A stretch of 46,164 nt of DNA, taken from Cytophagales bacterium. GTDB lineage: Bacteria; Bacteroidota; Bacteroidia; Cytophagales; Spirosomataceae. Each line of letters begins with the position of its first letter. Within the stretch, counting starts at the first letter, position 1. The notes below the pieces were generated by a model, which saw only the letters and a list, made by a program, of their open reading frames with translations, was not told where the DNA came from and made no database searches. The DNA is taken from NCBI GenBank assembly GCA_013298025.1, contig JAAFJE010000029.1:1-46164 (forward strand), given 5' to 3'. Positions 35,501 through 44,154 of the stretch are shown here, piece by piece. Position numbers and translations under genes: made by a program.

Positions 35501-36703
35501 GCCATTAAGTTTACCAACCAAAACGGAAGCGTATATTTTCATATCGAACCAGATGCCGAACAAGGTATCAAGCTGATTATTGGTGATACAGGTGTTGGCC
35601 TATCGGCTGAGGTATTAGATAAAATATTTGACAGGTTTTATCAAGTCAACGACAAAGCTCATATTCTCAACCAAGGCAGTGGCATTGGGCTTTCAATTAC
35701 GCAGGAATTTGTGAAGCTACACGGCGGTACAATTAATGTTAGCAGCGAAGAAGGTGAAGGCAGTGTTTTCACGGTTACGTTGCCTTTGCTCGCAATAATA
35801 CCAAGCGAAAACCTGCGTACTTCATCGGCTGTGGAAGTGCCAGAAGAAAAAAAGCAAACAATGTCAACAGAAGAGGTATCTGAAAAATCTGCTAAAATCG
35901 AAAAGCCAACAGTCTTATTGGTAGATGATAGCGAAGACATTAGAACTTATCTGAGAGATAATTTAAAAGATATGTACAGAATCGTAGAAGCTTCCGACGG
36001 CAAACAAGGCTGGCAAAGAGCCCTTTCGGCACATCCTGCCATTATCGTAAGTGACGTGAATATGCCCAACATGGACGGCATCGCCTTGCTGAAAAAACTA
36101 AAAAGTGATAACCGAACCAAGCATATTCCTGTGATATTACTAACGGTTTTGTCAGAAGAAGTGGACCAACTCAACGGCTTACAAACGGGAGCAAACGATT
36201 ATTTGACGAAGCCCTTCAGTTTTCAGTTATTGAAGGTAAAAATCAACAACTTACTGAACCTTAACAGTACATTTAAAGATACGTATAGCAAACAAATCAA
36301 TATTGAAATTCCAGCCGTAGAGGTGATGTCGGAAGATGAGAAGTACTTATTGAAAGTGACGCAATATGTAGAAGACCACATCAGCAATCCAGATTTATCA
36401 GTAATAGAACTCAGTAAAAAAATGAATACAAGCCGAGGCACGCTATACAGTAGAATATTGAGCCTCACAGGCGAAACACCCGTCGAATTTGTGCGTTCAG
36501 TAAAGCTCAAGCGAGCGGCGATGCTTTTAGAAAAAACTGATATGAAAATTGCCCATGTTGGCTACGAAGTAGGCTTCTCGAATCCTAATTATTTTACAAG
36601 AGCCTTCAAAGCAAAGTATAATGTTTCGCCTTCTGAATACATCCTCTTGAAGCGAGTTCCTACCAAACTTAACCAGTCCATAGAAAAGCCTACCCAACCT
36701 TAG
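32582..36703 (+). CDS. Hybrid two-component system regulator (HTCS2)
   Basis: Paralog of HTCS1, 1,373 residues from the ATG at 32582; a TTG two codons upstream is less likely. A signal peptide (MKTQYYIILLLSLFQTSLGQ) is followed by Reg_prop repeats, Y_Y_Y, a transmembrane segment near 787-806, HisKA with His857, HATPase, a receiver with Asp1158 (VSDVNMPN) and an AraC HTH. The recognition region FSNPNYFTRAF is identical to HTCS1, so both probably read the same DNA element. The sensor halves differ more, suggesting different ligands. A 25-bp-stem terminator overlaps its stop codon. Confidence 0.94.
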   Translation: MKTQYYIILLLSLFQTSLGQVKDYNFINLNNKNGLSSNTVNAILKDKYGFMWFGTDDGLNKFDGQNFTIYRHSETDSNSIGRGVIMAMQEDINGNLWIGSNITLSLYNRSLNNFINFDFSKLGWIRCLRADHLGNIWVGTYSGLHYFNPKTKKIITYRANPLRKDKLNSDVILSVFEDSKNNVWVGTNAGFHLLNPAKGSFVRYFHEEGNPLSIGSDVVRTVAEDKEGNLWLGTREGLDKMNVARQTFEHFTSIKSDVQTLSDNSIYKIAFDKDAKLWVGTEDGLNIFNPKDGKTLRINKSASNKFSGAGSFIGYSVRDIYLDNCGIYWIGTIKAGVNKYDSNLAYFNHTRLNPSDFNSGSVLSFAESPTGDIFIGTENRGLNIFYTKTGSINPIPLAGMDANKGIILSLERSENTLWIGSYAHGLYRKDLRNNTTKNIPITNPDGSNVPINCLKADKDGNIWIGTNGKGLYKYNSKTEELLHFSHIFHENKARSALKNGYITTIEIDPKGNLWIGTNGSGLTIYHPIEKKLKVFNHDNSHLPFDMVLAVHCDKKGQIWVGVMGGGLCLFDDKAQNFRQYSAKNLLSNDVICQILEDDLGHLWVSNNKGISVFDPQKKIFKNYTYHNGIQQSNFNFGAGLKTSTGEMYFGGNEGFNYFNPTYLNQNRNTPSLVLTDLKIGNKSVNPVENTEITEPISLAKRIDLSYKQNFSLDFVALNYTAPQENQYTYMLEGFDKDWNKVGTVTTAVYTNLDPGTYKFRLKAKSEDSSWHTPEKVIEIIVHPPFWRTYYAYTCYVLMVILIFWTLRRRAIQKIRNEFALAQERLELNHLIEKERTEAERKMELEQLKIKFLTNLSHELKTPLTLILNPIESLLSKEKSTEKVETLNLINRNAKRLLNIVNQLLDFRKIEENELKLNLSEGDFVSVAREIFDSFKYISERKHIHLDFVSSINAFYTVFDKDKVERILLNLLSNAIKFTNQNGSVYFHIEPDAEQGIKLIIGDTGVGLSAEVLDKIFDRFYQVNDKAHILNQGSGIGLSITQEFVKLHGGTINVSSEEGEGSVFTVTLPLLAIIPSENLRTSSAVEVPEEKKQTMSTEEVSEKSAKIEKPTVLLVDDSEDIRTYLRDNLKDMYRIVEASDGKQGWQRALSAHPAIIVSDVNMPNMDGIALLKKLKSDNRTKHIPVILLTVLSEEVDQLNGLQTGANDYLTKPFSFQLLKVKINNLLNLNSTFKDTYSKQINIEIPAVEVMSEDEKYLLKVTQYVEDHISNPDLSVIELSKKMNTSRGTLYSRILSLTGETPVEFVRSVKLKRAAMLLEKTDMKIAHVGYEVGFSNPNYFTRAFKAKYNVSPSEYILLKRVPTKLNQSIEKPTQP

Positions 36704-36757
36704 CACGCATAAAAATACCGTAGCTTTGCCTTAGCTACGGTATTTTTATGCGTGCTA
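36701..36757. terminator. 25-bp perfect-stem terminator overlapping the HTCS2 stop
   Basis: 36701-36725 pairs perfectly with 36733-36757 around a seven-base loop, and the left arm begins with the stop codon TAG itself. The ATTTTT and AAAAAT blocks inside the stem and the lack of an external U-tract are unusual for an intrinsic terminator, but its length and place argue for an end-of-unit function. Confidence 0.75.
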
Positions 36758-36899
36758 TGTCATCTTTATTACATAAAAAAGAAAAACTTAAACAAAAGAC
36801 ATTTTCCTATTTTTTATCCTTCTTTCTCCTGCATCTATACCTACAGCTTTCTCTTTTTGTAATATCAGTGCTATAGAATAGCACAATTTTATACTTTTT
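36758..36899. other. Intergenic region with GTGCTAT dyad
   Basis: No gene. GTGCTAT-AGA-ATAGCAC at 36868-36884 is a perfect dyad 15 bp upstream of the shared promoter module. Its arm GTGCTAT equals the GTGC element as written in the GH10 promoter (44468-44474). It could be an extra regulator half-site pair. Confidence 0.45.
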
Positions 36900-36963
36900 G
36901 AACATCTGTGAATCAGATTTGGTAATACGTGCCGTATAGTTTTTTTAGCATCTACTTACTTTA
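36900..36963 (+). promoter_or_regulatory. Shared promoter module, SusC3 operon
   Basis: GAACAT at 36900-36905, GTGC at 36929-36932 and TTACTTTA at 36956-36963 with 23-base spacers, as in the other two copies. ATTTGGTAAT plus two bases precedes GTGC. AGCAT follows at 36947. The ATG is 71 bases after the -7-like box. Confidence 0.65.
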
Positions 36964-37034
36964 CGCCGTCAAAAATACCTTCTTTCTTAGGAAGGTTAAA
37001 TAAATTATCAAAACAATCACATTTGTCATTTCTT

Positions 37035-40000
37035 ATGAAAAAACTCGACTATCTTATTTTTCAAAGGAAGAGTATCCCATATTTTTTGGTATGGTGCATA
37101 CTGCTTTTATCCATTTCCAGCTTTAGTACAGTGGCTCAGACACTGAAAGGGCGTATTACGACCGACGACGACAAAGCTTTACCTGGTGCATCAATTTCAG
37201 TGAAGGGTACAAATATTGGAACAGTAACAAACAGTAACGGAGAGTACTCTTTTAATAATTTACCTAAAAACGCTACGATTGTTATATCAAGTATTGGCTA
37301 TGTAAAACAAGAAATTGCGGTTGGAAACAAAACGACCATTGACGTTGTATTACTTACCGATACCCGTGAGTTGGGCGAAGTAATCGTAGTGGGTTATGGT
37401 ACACAAAAGAAAAGAGACATTACTGGCTCGGTCGTATCTGTATCGGAAGCGACCCTCAAAGAAGTACCAGCCCCCAACCTTCTCAATTCATTAAAAGGTA
37501 GAGCCGCAGGGGTATCTATCGTAAGTAATGGCTCTACGCCCGGAAGCCAAGCCTCTATTCGTATTCGTGGAAACCGCTCCTTGACTACAGGAAACGGCGA
37601 CGGCCTCGACGGCCCTTTGGTAGTAGTGGACGGTATTCCCTTTGGCGGTTTGAATGACATCAACCCTGATGATATTTCAAATATCGAAATTCTCAAAGAT
37701 GCTTCTGCAACCGCTATTTATGGTTCACGTGGGGCTGGGGGTGTTATTCTTGTAACAACCAAAAGAGGTAAAATCAGTAAACCAGTATTTACTTATGATG
37801 GCTACCACGGAATAACCACCATGATGGGGAAATACAATGTAATGAATGGCGAGCAATATGCTAAATTCAAAGAATTATCTGCCGCTTACAATACGCAAGG
37901 AGCAGGTACAACGGCTTATCCTTTGACAGAAGAGGAAAAAGCAAATTTGGCGGCTGGGGTTTCAACCGACTGGCAAAGCTTGTTGTACAAACAAGGCTTT
38001 AATACGAGTCATCAGCTTGGTTTACAAGGAGGTGTAGAAAATACCCAATATAGCATGGGCATTGGCTATTTCAACGAAACAGGGATTTTACCTAACCAAA
38101 ATTTTGACCGTATGACCATCCGTGCAACCATAGACCAGAAAATTGGAAAGCACGTGAAGATTGGCTTGAATACTATCAATACCTTGACACATAAAAACGA
38201 CCCTGCGGGAGGGGGTATTCCAACAGAATTGGTTCGTCTTTCTCCTTTGGTTTTACCTTATAATGCGGATGGTACTGTAAACTTGAACCCTAAAAAAGGA
38301 ACTATCGAAGCACAAGCAGTTAGCCCATTAACGCTTATCTCTCGTGGCTCTGATATACTTTCAAATGAGCGTTCGCTCAGAACTTTCAACAGTTTGTATG
38401 CTGAAATAAATATTCTGGATGGTTTAAAATACCGTTTCAATGCAGGCTTAAACTTTAGCCAAGTGCATTTTAATGGTTATGCACCGCCAAATACTTTTGT
38501 CAACACAGGAACAGACCAAAGTGTATCAAGTGCAGATATTAGAAACACTGAATATTGGGACGTGAACTTCCAGCACTTGTTGTATTATGATAAAGTATTT
38601 GCCAAAAAACATAAAATAGGTTTAACGGCTTTATATGAAATTACTAAAAACCATAATTTAGGTAGTAATTTTAATGTAAAAGGCGTACCTGCGGATTATA
38701 TTCAAACGGCAAACTTTACTTTGGCATCGGGAACTGTGACTGCTAACACAAGTTTTGGTAACTCTTTCGGAGAAACAGGTTTGTTATCCTACATGGCACG
38801 TTTGAACTATACTTTTAATGATAGATATACGCTTACGGCTACTTTCCGTAGAGATGGTTCTTCTACTTTATCGCCTGGCAATCAGTATTTTAATTATCCT
38901 GCCATTGGTTTAAGCTGGAATATCATTGATGAACCTTTCATGAAAAACCTTACTTTTATTTCTAATTTGAAATTAAGAGGTGGTTGGGGTATTTCTGGAA
39001 ACCGTAACGTAGATGCGTATGCAACTTTAGGGGCATTATCTTCTGGATATTATAACTTCGGTACTACAACAGCAGGGCAAGCACTTGCTTATACCGTAAC
39101 AAGTTTACCTGCCAGCAATTTAGGATGGCAATCTACTGCTCAGTCTGATTTTGGTTTAGAAATCGGTTTATTGGATAACCGTATCACTGGTTCATTTGAT
39201 GTGTACCAACAAAATACAAAAGATATTTTGCTTTCAGTAAACCTTCCGCAGAGTAATGGTGCGGGTTCGGCCTTGAAGAATTTAGGTAAAACAGAAGGTA
39301 GTGGTTTTGAGTCTTCGTTGACTGTTGACATTATTAGAAATAAAAATGGATTCAACTGGAGTTCAGACCTTACTTATTTCTTTAACCGTGAAAAAATCAC
39401 ACAACTTACCACTCCTACGGAATTAGATAACAAAGGAAATTACTGGTTTGTTGGACAGCCATTAACTGTGATTTATGACTATAACAAAATCGGTATTTGG
39501 CAACAATCTGACAAAGACGATGGTACTTTGGCCAAACAAACTTCGCCAGTACAAGTACCCGGAGAAATCAGAGTGGAAGACGTTGACGGCAATGGTAAAA
39601 TTGATGCTAATGACCGTAAAGTTATCGGAAACTTCCAACCACAATGGGAGGGAGGCTTTACCAACCGATTGTCTTACAAAGGTTTTGATTTATCAATCGT
39701 TACTTACGCCCGTATGGGAATGAAAGTATTAGTTCCATACTTGGCTGGAACATCAGGTGGTGGCTCTGGTTTTGGCTTCCTTAACCAAGGTCGTTCAAAC
39801 CAATTGGTAATGGATTATTGGACAACCGATAACCCAACCAATGCTTTCCCAAGACCCAACGCAGGTGGTGGTGTAAGAGACTTTACTTCAACAACCCAAT
39901 ACCAAGATGGTTCATTTATCAAAGTACGAAGCATCAATTTAGGCTATACTATCCCAACCAAATTCCTTAGCAGAATGGGTATCAGCTCGGCTCGTGTTTA

Positions 40001-40184
40001 TTTGAATACGACCAATCCATTTATCCTTTATTCTCCATTAGTTAGAGACAAACTGGCTATCGACCCAGAAGGAAACGGATATGGAAACACCATCCAAGGC
40101 GGTAACTTCAACCGTGTAATCAGTGTAAACCTAAATAACCCGCCAGTACGTCAGTTTACTTTAGGTGTAAATCTCAAATTTTAA
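37035..40184 (+). CDS. SusC/RagA-family TonB-dependent transporter (SusC3)
   Basis: Protein of 1,049 residues from ATG 37035; an in-frame TTG at 37023 is less likely. The signal peptide ends near SSFSTVAQ (about 35). A carboxypeptidase-regulatory-like domain follows, then the TonB-box-like GEVIVVGYG (114-122), a plug with VVVDGIPFGGLNDINPDDISNIEILKDASATAIYGSRGAGG-type signature and a barrel ending in QFTLGVNLKF. It belongs to the common SusC subfamily, as does SusC1. It pairs with SusD3 19 bp downstream; no enzyme is encoded in this transcription unit, but its promoter module links it to the GH10 operons. Confidence 0.93.
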   Translation: MKKLDYLIFQRKSIPYFLVWCILLLSISSFSTVAQTLKGRITTDDDKALPGASISVKGTNIGTVTNSNGEYSFNNLPKNATIVISSIGYVKQEIAVGNKTTIDVVLLTDTRELGEVIVVGYGTQKKRDITGSVVSVSEATLKEVPAPNLLNSLKGRAAGVSIVSNGSTPGSQASIRIRGNRSLTTGNGDGLDGPLVVVDGIPFGGLNDINPDDISNIEILKDASATAIYGSRGAGGVILVTTKRGKISKPVFTYDGYHGITTMMGKYNVMNGEQYAKFKELSAAYNTQGAGTTAYPLTEEEKANLAAGVSTDWQSLLYKQGFNTSHQLGLQGGVENTQYSMGIGYFNETGILPNQNFDRMTIRATIDQKIGKHVKIGLNTINTLTHKNDPAGGGIPTELVRLSPLVLPYNADGTVNLNPKKGTIEAQAVSPLTLISRGSDILSNERSLRTFNSLYAEINILDGLKYRFNAGLNFSQVHFNGYAPPNTFVNTGTDQSVSSADIRNTEYWDVNFQHLLYYDKVFAKKHKIGLTALYEITKNHNLGSNFNVKGVPADYIQTANFTLASGTVTANTSFGNSFGETGLLSYMARLNYTFNDRYTLTATFRRDGSSTLSPGNQYFNYPAIGLSWNIIDEPFMKNLTFISNLKLRGGWGISGNRNVDAYATLGALSSGYYNFGTTTAGQALAYTVTSLPASNLGWQSTAQSDFGLEIGLLDNRITGSFDVYQQNTKDILLSVNLPQSNGAGSALKNLGKTEGSGFESSLTVDIIRNKNGFNWSSDLTYFFNREKITQLTTPTELDNKGNYWFVGQPLTVIYDYNKIGIWQQSDKDDGTLAKQTSPVQVPGEIRVEDVDGNGKIDANDRKVIGNFQPQWEGGFTNRLSYKGFDLSIVTYARMGMKVLVPYLAGTSGGGSGFGFLNQGRSNQLVMDYWTTDNPTNAFPRPNAGGGVRDFTSTTQYQDGSFIKVRSINLGYTIPTKFLSRMGISSARVYLNTTNPFILYSPLVRDKLAIDPEGNGYGNTIQGGNFNRVISVNLNNPPVRQFTLGVNLKF

Positions 40185-40203
40185 TGTTAGCTAAGAAAAG
40201 AAT

Positions 40204-42015
40204 ATGAAAAAAATAAAAATATCCATACTAGCCTGTACTTTATTGTTAAGTTTAGGTTGTGAACAAATCCTTGTAGAAAAGCCTCAATCGCAAATTGTAC
40301 CTTCCTATTTCAATAGCCCTGCTGGCGTACTTGGCGGCATTGCAGGGGTGTATAACGAAATCCGTAACCAATGGGGTACAGAAGGTTTTTCTTCAGAAAT
40401 GCAAGCAGGAACAGATGAATTTATTCAAGGAGCAAGTAGTGGCGGTGGCCCTATTCATACCTTCAATGGTCTGAACGGTACAAACTTTGGTTCGGCATGG
40501 GGGTCATCATTCACATGTATTAATACATTAAATGGTGTATTGAAATTTGGTCAGACTATCGACCTACCAGACGCAACTAAAAAACAATATCTTGCACAAG
40601 CTAAATTTTTAAGAGCATTTTGGTATTTCTACTTGGTTCAGACTTGGGGAGATGTGCCTTTGCATACAGAATTTATCACGGTGCCTTCTCAGGCGGCCAA
40701 AAGAGACCCTGCCTCTGAAGTGTATAAATTAATCATTAAAGATTTAACAGAAGCAGCGGCCGATTTGCCAGATAAACCTACCGCTCCATTCTTAGGAAAA
40801 GCAGCCACCAAGCCTGTAGCCCTTTTCTTTTTGGCTAAAGCTTACCTTACCCGTGGTTGGTTGACTAATTCACAGACGGACTTCACGGAAGCAGCAAGAA
40901 TTTCAAGCGATATTATTGCGAATAAAACAACCTATGGTTTAGATTTATGGCAAGATTTTGGCGATGCCTTTGTACCTGCCAACGACTATGGTAAAGAAAC
41001 CATGTTTGTAAGCGACCACTCAAATGACCCAAAATTTGGTTATTACACCGTGGGCGGTGGTGCCAGTGGTGGTGCTGGACAAAACCTTACGCCGTGGTTT
41101 ACCAACTGGAATTATCCAAACAACAGTGGCGTTAACTCAATCGTAAATGCCAGTGGAGTTTTGGTCAATTCGGGTACTTCCTTGATGGTTCGTGATTCGT
41201 ACTATGGCCGTCCTTACCAACGTATTCGTCCGAATAGCGTAAAACAAACGACTGGAGAAGTAGCAGGAAAGAACTATTTCCTCGACCAAGCTTTTGTGAA
41301 AAGAGATGTTGATTCAAGATTTGCCAATACTTTCTATACAGTATATATTTCGAATCAATCTATTACAAATACCGCCACAGCCACAAACAACAAAAGAGGT
41401 ATCGGTTATACCACACAAATTGGTGTGGATACTGCCGTTTGGTTGCCAGACTTTGAAGTACCGGGTGCTCCTCAATTCGTTGGAACAAGACCATTTAAAG
41501 GTATTGTAGTTCCTCCAAGTCTTTGGAAAGCGGACGTTTTCCCTGCCATTAAAAAACACATGGACCCTAGTCGTGGAACAAACTTCAACGACCCTTCTAC
41601 TCGTCCAGTTGTGATTACTCGTTTTGCAGAAGTATATCTTGTAGGAGCTGAGGCTTACCTTCAAGCTGGAAATAAGGCAAAAGCGGCTGAATTGTTGAAT
41701 GTCATTCGTCAACGTGCGGCTTATCGCAAAACGAATACACCAGCTCAAAACACCGCCGCCGCCGAAGCAATGTTAATAAAAGAATCTGACGTAACGATTG
41801 ACTTTATTTTGGATGAAAGAAGCCGTGAATTATTTGGCGAATGGATGAGATACCATGATTTGGTACGTACCAAATCGTTGGTAAGACGCATCAAACTTTG
41901 GAATACCGAAGCAGCTCCTTATGTGAAAGATTTTCATGTACTAAGACCTATTCCACAGTCTGAAATTGACCGTACTGTAGAAGGCCCAGCCTTTACACAA
42001 AACCCTGGCTATTAA
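40204..42015 (+). CDS. SusD/RagB-family glycan-binding lipoprotein (SusD3)
   Basis: Lipoprotein of 603 residues (signal MKKIKISILACTLLLSLGC, Cys19). Typical SusD features include LRAFWYFYLVQTWGDVPL, a TPR-like middle, and the C-terminal RFAEVYLVGAEAYLQAGN, VIRQRAAYR and DERSRELFGEWMRYHDLVR, ending in FTQNPGY. It binds oligosaccharides and closes over SusC3. The unit ends at a classic intrinsic terminator 21 bp later. Confidence 0.93.
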   Translation: MKKIKISILACTLLLSLGCEQILVEKPQSQIVPSYFNSPAGVLGGIAGVYNEIRNQWGTEGFSSEMQAGTDEFIQGASSGGGPIHTFNGLNGTNFGSAWGSSFTCINTLNGVLKFGQTIDLPDATKKQYLAQAKFLRAFWYFYLVQTWGDVPLHTEFITVPSQAAKRDPASEVYKLIIKDLTEAAADLPDKPTAPFLGKAATKPVALFFLAKAYLTRGWLTNSQTDFTEAARISSDIIANKTTYGLDLWQDFGDAFVPANDYGKETMFVSDHSNDPKFGYYTVGGGASGGAGQNLTPWFTNWNYPNNSGVNSIVNASGVLVNSGTSLMVRDSYYGRPYQRIRPNSVKQTTGEVAGKNYFLDQAFVKRDVDSRFANTFYTVYISNQSITNTATATNNKRGIGYTTQIGVDTAVWLPDFEVPGAPQFVGTRPFKGIVVPPSLWKADVFPAIKKHMDPSRGTNFNDPSTRPVVITRFAEVYLVGAEAYLQAGNKAKAAELLNVIRQRAAYRKTNTPAQNTAAAEAMLIKESDVTIDFILDERSRELFGEWMRYHDLVRTKSLVRRIKLWNTEAAPYVKDFHVLRPIPQSEIDRTVEGPAFTQNPGY

Positions 42016-42035
42016 GCATACTTAGCTCAAAAACT

Positions 42036-42068
42036 AACTGCTCCGAACTTTGTTCGGAGCAGTTTTTT
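42036..42068 (+). terminator. Intrinsic terminator after SusD3
   Basis: AACTGCTCCGAAC (42036-42048) pairs perfectly with GTTCGGAGCAGTT (42052-42064) around a TTT loop, and T63-T68 form the U-tract. This is the cleanest terminator of the window. Confidence 0.9.
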
Positions 42069-42479
42069 AATAACTTTTGTAAACTTTATCAAAGATAAGG
42101 GCAAAACTAAAAACCTCAGATACGCAACCGTTGATTGTTTAAATAATGTTGGTACACATGTAAAAATCAACTCCTCAAAACACATCAATCAATTCTTTTA
42201 CAGGCACTTATATGATTAAATGAGATTTCTACAAAATAGAAGTCTTTTGCTGTTGTATGACATCAGAAAGATTTATTACGAGTGAACAAGAGAGTCTTTC
42301 GTAAGAAAAGTAACAAAATAAGGTAATGTTTTAGTATCAGTCGAATTGCATCAAACCCACACGATTTGATGCAGAAAGTTTACGCCAATTATACCATAAA
42401 AAACCAATTATCACCAATATTGCTCCTAATACTCAAGAACGTTACTACCGAACGCCGAGCGATTCCCTTCCTTAATAAA
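42069..42479. other. Intergenic region, no gene seen
   Basis: AT-rich DNA between the SusD3 terminator and the HipBA promoter, without open frames of note or a tRNA fold. The only structure seen is TGCATCAAA (42347-42355) pairing with TTTGATGCA (42365-42373) around a nine-base loop, without a U-tract. This region and 44155-44438 bound the HipBA module and are the places to look for insertion junctions; no direct repeats were found by eye. Confidence 0.4.
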
Positions 42480-42528
42480 TGTTTGATATTATAGATAATT
42501 GTTGTAATATTGTTTATAATATCAAACA
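42480..42528 (+). promoter_or_regulatory. HipBA promoter inside a 14-bp inverted repeat
   Basis: TGTTTGATATTATA (42480-42493) is repeated inverted at 42515-42528 with 21 bases between. The left arm covers the -33 box TTTG (42482-42485). TAATATTG (42505-42512), 19 bases further, fits the -7 consensus with one mismatch, and the right arm follows it directly, ending two bases before the hipB ATG. This arrangement suits autorepression by HipB, as known for toxin-antitoxin operons. Confidence 0.7.
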
Positions 42529-42530
42529 AA

Positions 42531-42854
42531 ATGAAATCAAAATCAATTATTTTATTGCCTTCTGCTGCTAAAATATTAGCTCAGTTAGGCGAAGATATTA
42601 GGCTGGCTCGTCTGAGAAGAAAATTAACAACAGAACAAGTAGCAGAACGAGCAAATATCAGCCGCTCTACTTTATGGCTGGTTGAAAAAGGTACTGCAAG
42701 TGTTGCTATTGGTACATACTTACAGGTTCTTTTTGTGTTGGGTTTAGAAAAAAATTTTCTGCATATCGCCAATGATGATACGTTGGGGAGAAAACTACAA
42801 GATGCCGATTTATTGAGTAAAAAGAAAGTACGTAGAAAGACGAAAGAGGCATAA
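42531..42854 (+). CDS. hipB: HipB-like XRE-family antitoxin/repressor
   Basis: Protein of 107 residues with an XRE helix-turn-helix at about 20-78 (LGEDIRLARLRRKLTTEQVA followed by ERANISRSTLWLVEKG). The start ATG 42531 is preferred over an upstream TTG because it lies directly after the operator-like repeat. The basic tail KKKVRRKTKEA may contact DNA. It precedes hipA by 4 bp. Known HipB proteins neutralise HipA and repress their own operon; here that role follows from family and context. Confidence 0.85.
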   Translation: MKSKSIILLPSAAKILAQLGEDIRLARLRRKLTTEQVAERANISRSTLWLVEKGTASVAIGTYLQVLFVLGLEKNFLHIANDDTLGRKLQDADLLSKKKVRRKTKEA

Positions 42855-42858
42855 GACA

Positions 42859-44124
42859 ATGGCAGAGAAAAAACGACATATTGCTGTTTTTACAGATTGG
42901 GAAGGCACTGATGAACCTCAATTAATGGGGCAAATCACAGCAACACAAATACGAGGGAAAGAGATTTTTTCGTTTGAATACGAAAAAAAATGGTTGAAGG
43001 CTAATGAATATTTATTCTCACTCGACCCTGATTTGGGCTTGTACAGCGGTAAACAATATTTGAATGATAACAAGAGTAATTTTGGTATTTTTATGGATTC
43101 TTCGCCCGACCGCTGGGGGCGTTTACTGATGCGTAGGCGTGAGGCAGCTATGGCAAGGATAGAGGGGCGTAGAGAGCAACTACTTTTTGAAACAGATTAT
43201 CTTTTAGGCGTTTACGACCAGCACAGAATGGGAGCAATACGTTTTAAAGAAGCTATAGAAGGACCTTTTTTGAATGATAATAAAGCAATGGCTGCTCCAC
43301 CTTTTACTTCTTTGAGAGAATTAGAACAAGCCAGTCTTCGACTTGAAAATGATGATAGCGTAGATAACCCAGAGTATCTAAAATGGTTAAATATGCTTAT
43401 TGCTCCGGGTTCTTCTTTGGGCGGAGCAAGACCCAAAGCCAGTATTATAGATACCAACAATCATTTATGGATTGCTAAATTTCCAAGTAATTTTGATAAC
43501 CGAGATACAGCAGCATGGGAAATGGTGGTGTATGAATTAGCAAAAAAGGCAGGAATCCAAATGTCTGAGGCAATGATTCAACGATTCAGTGGTCAGCATC
43601 ATACTTTTTTAACAAAACGTTTTGATAGAATCAGCAACCAAAGAATTCACTTTGCTTCTGCCATAACTTTATTGGGTTTTACCGATGGAACAGATTTTCA
43701 GGATGGTGTAAGCTACTTGCATTTGGCAGAGTTTATCATGCGAAATGGCTCGAATGTTGAGCGTGATTTAGAACAACTTTGGCGAAGAATCATCTTTAAT
43801 ATTTGCGTATCTAATACCGATGACCATCTGCGAAATCACGGTTTTTTATTAAACAAAAAAGGCTGGCAACTTTCTCCCGCTTTCGACATCAACCCTATTG
43901 AAACAGGTACAGGATTAAAGTTGAATATTACCGAAAATGATAATGCCTTGGAAATAGAACTTGCCTTGGAAGTAGCAAAGTTTTTCAGACTGAAACAAGA
44001 CCATGCCAAGCAAATGATAGAAGAAACCAAGCGAGTAGTATCAGAATGGCGAGTCATAGCTACCCGATATAAAATAAGTAGAAACGAGCAGGAAATGATA
44101 AGTAGAGCATTTATAGAAGGGTAA
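42859..44124 (+). CDS. hipA: HipA-family serine/threonine kinase toxin
   Basis: Protein of 421 residues, full length. The N-terminal HipA domain (about 10-130) and the kinase-like C-terminal domain are present, with the Gly-rich loop GSSLGGARPKA (184-194), Lys207 in WIAKF, catalytic NTDDHLRNH with Asp321, and the metal-binding DINP with Asp343. Nothing essential looks lost. HipA of E. coli phosphorylates glutamyl-tRNA synthetase and causes growth arrest or persistence; other HipA proteins have other targets, so the target here is open. It starts 4 bp after hipB. The module is unrelated to the flanking glycan genes and was probably acquired between them. Confidence 0.88.
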   Translation: MAEKKRHIAVFTDWEGTDEPQLMGQITATQIRGKEIFSFEYEKKWLKANEYLFSLDPDLGLYSGKQYLNDNKSNFGIFMDSSPDRWGRLLMRRREAAMARIEGRREQLLFETDYLLGVYDQHRMGAIRFKEAIEGPFLNDNKAMAAPPFTSLRELEQASLRLENDDSVDNPEYLKWLNMLIAPGSSLGGARPKASIIDTNNHLWIAKFPSNFDNRDTAAWEMVVYELAKKAGIQMSEAMIQRFSGQHHTFLTKRFDRISNQRIHFASAITLLGFTDGTDFQDGVSYLHLAEFIMRNGSNVERDLEQLWRRIIFNICVSNTDDHLRNHGFLLNKKGWQLSPAFDINPIETGTGLKLNITENDNALEIELALEVAKFFRLKQDHAKQMIEETKRVVSEWRVIATRYKISRNEQEMISRAFIEG

Positions 44125-44154
44125 CTTGGTAAATATGAGCTAACCAAGTTGCCC
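44119..44154 (+). terminator. Terminator-like hairpin overlapping the hipA stop
   Basis: GGGTAACTTGGT (44119-44130) pairs with ACCAAGTTGCCC (44143-44154) over 12 positions with one T-G pair and a 12-base loop, followed by TTGATTGTTT. The hipA stop TAA lies in the left arm. The U-tract is weak. Confidence 0.6.

Noticed and set aside
42069-42479. tRNA or attachment site next to HipBA
   Set aside because: No cloverleaf, no CCA end and no direct repeats flanking the module were found by eye.
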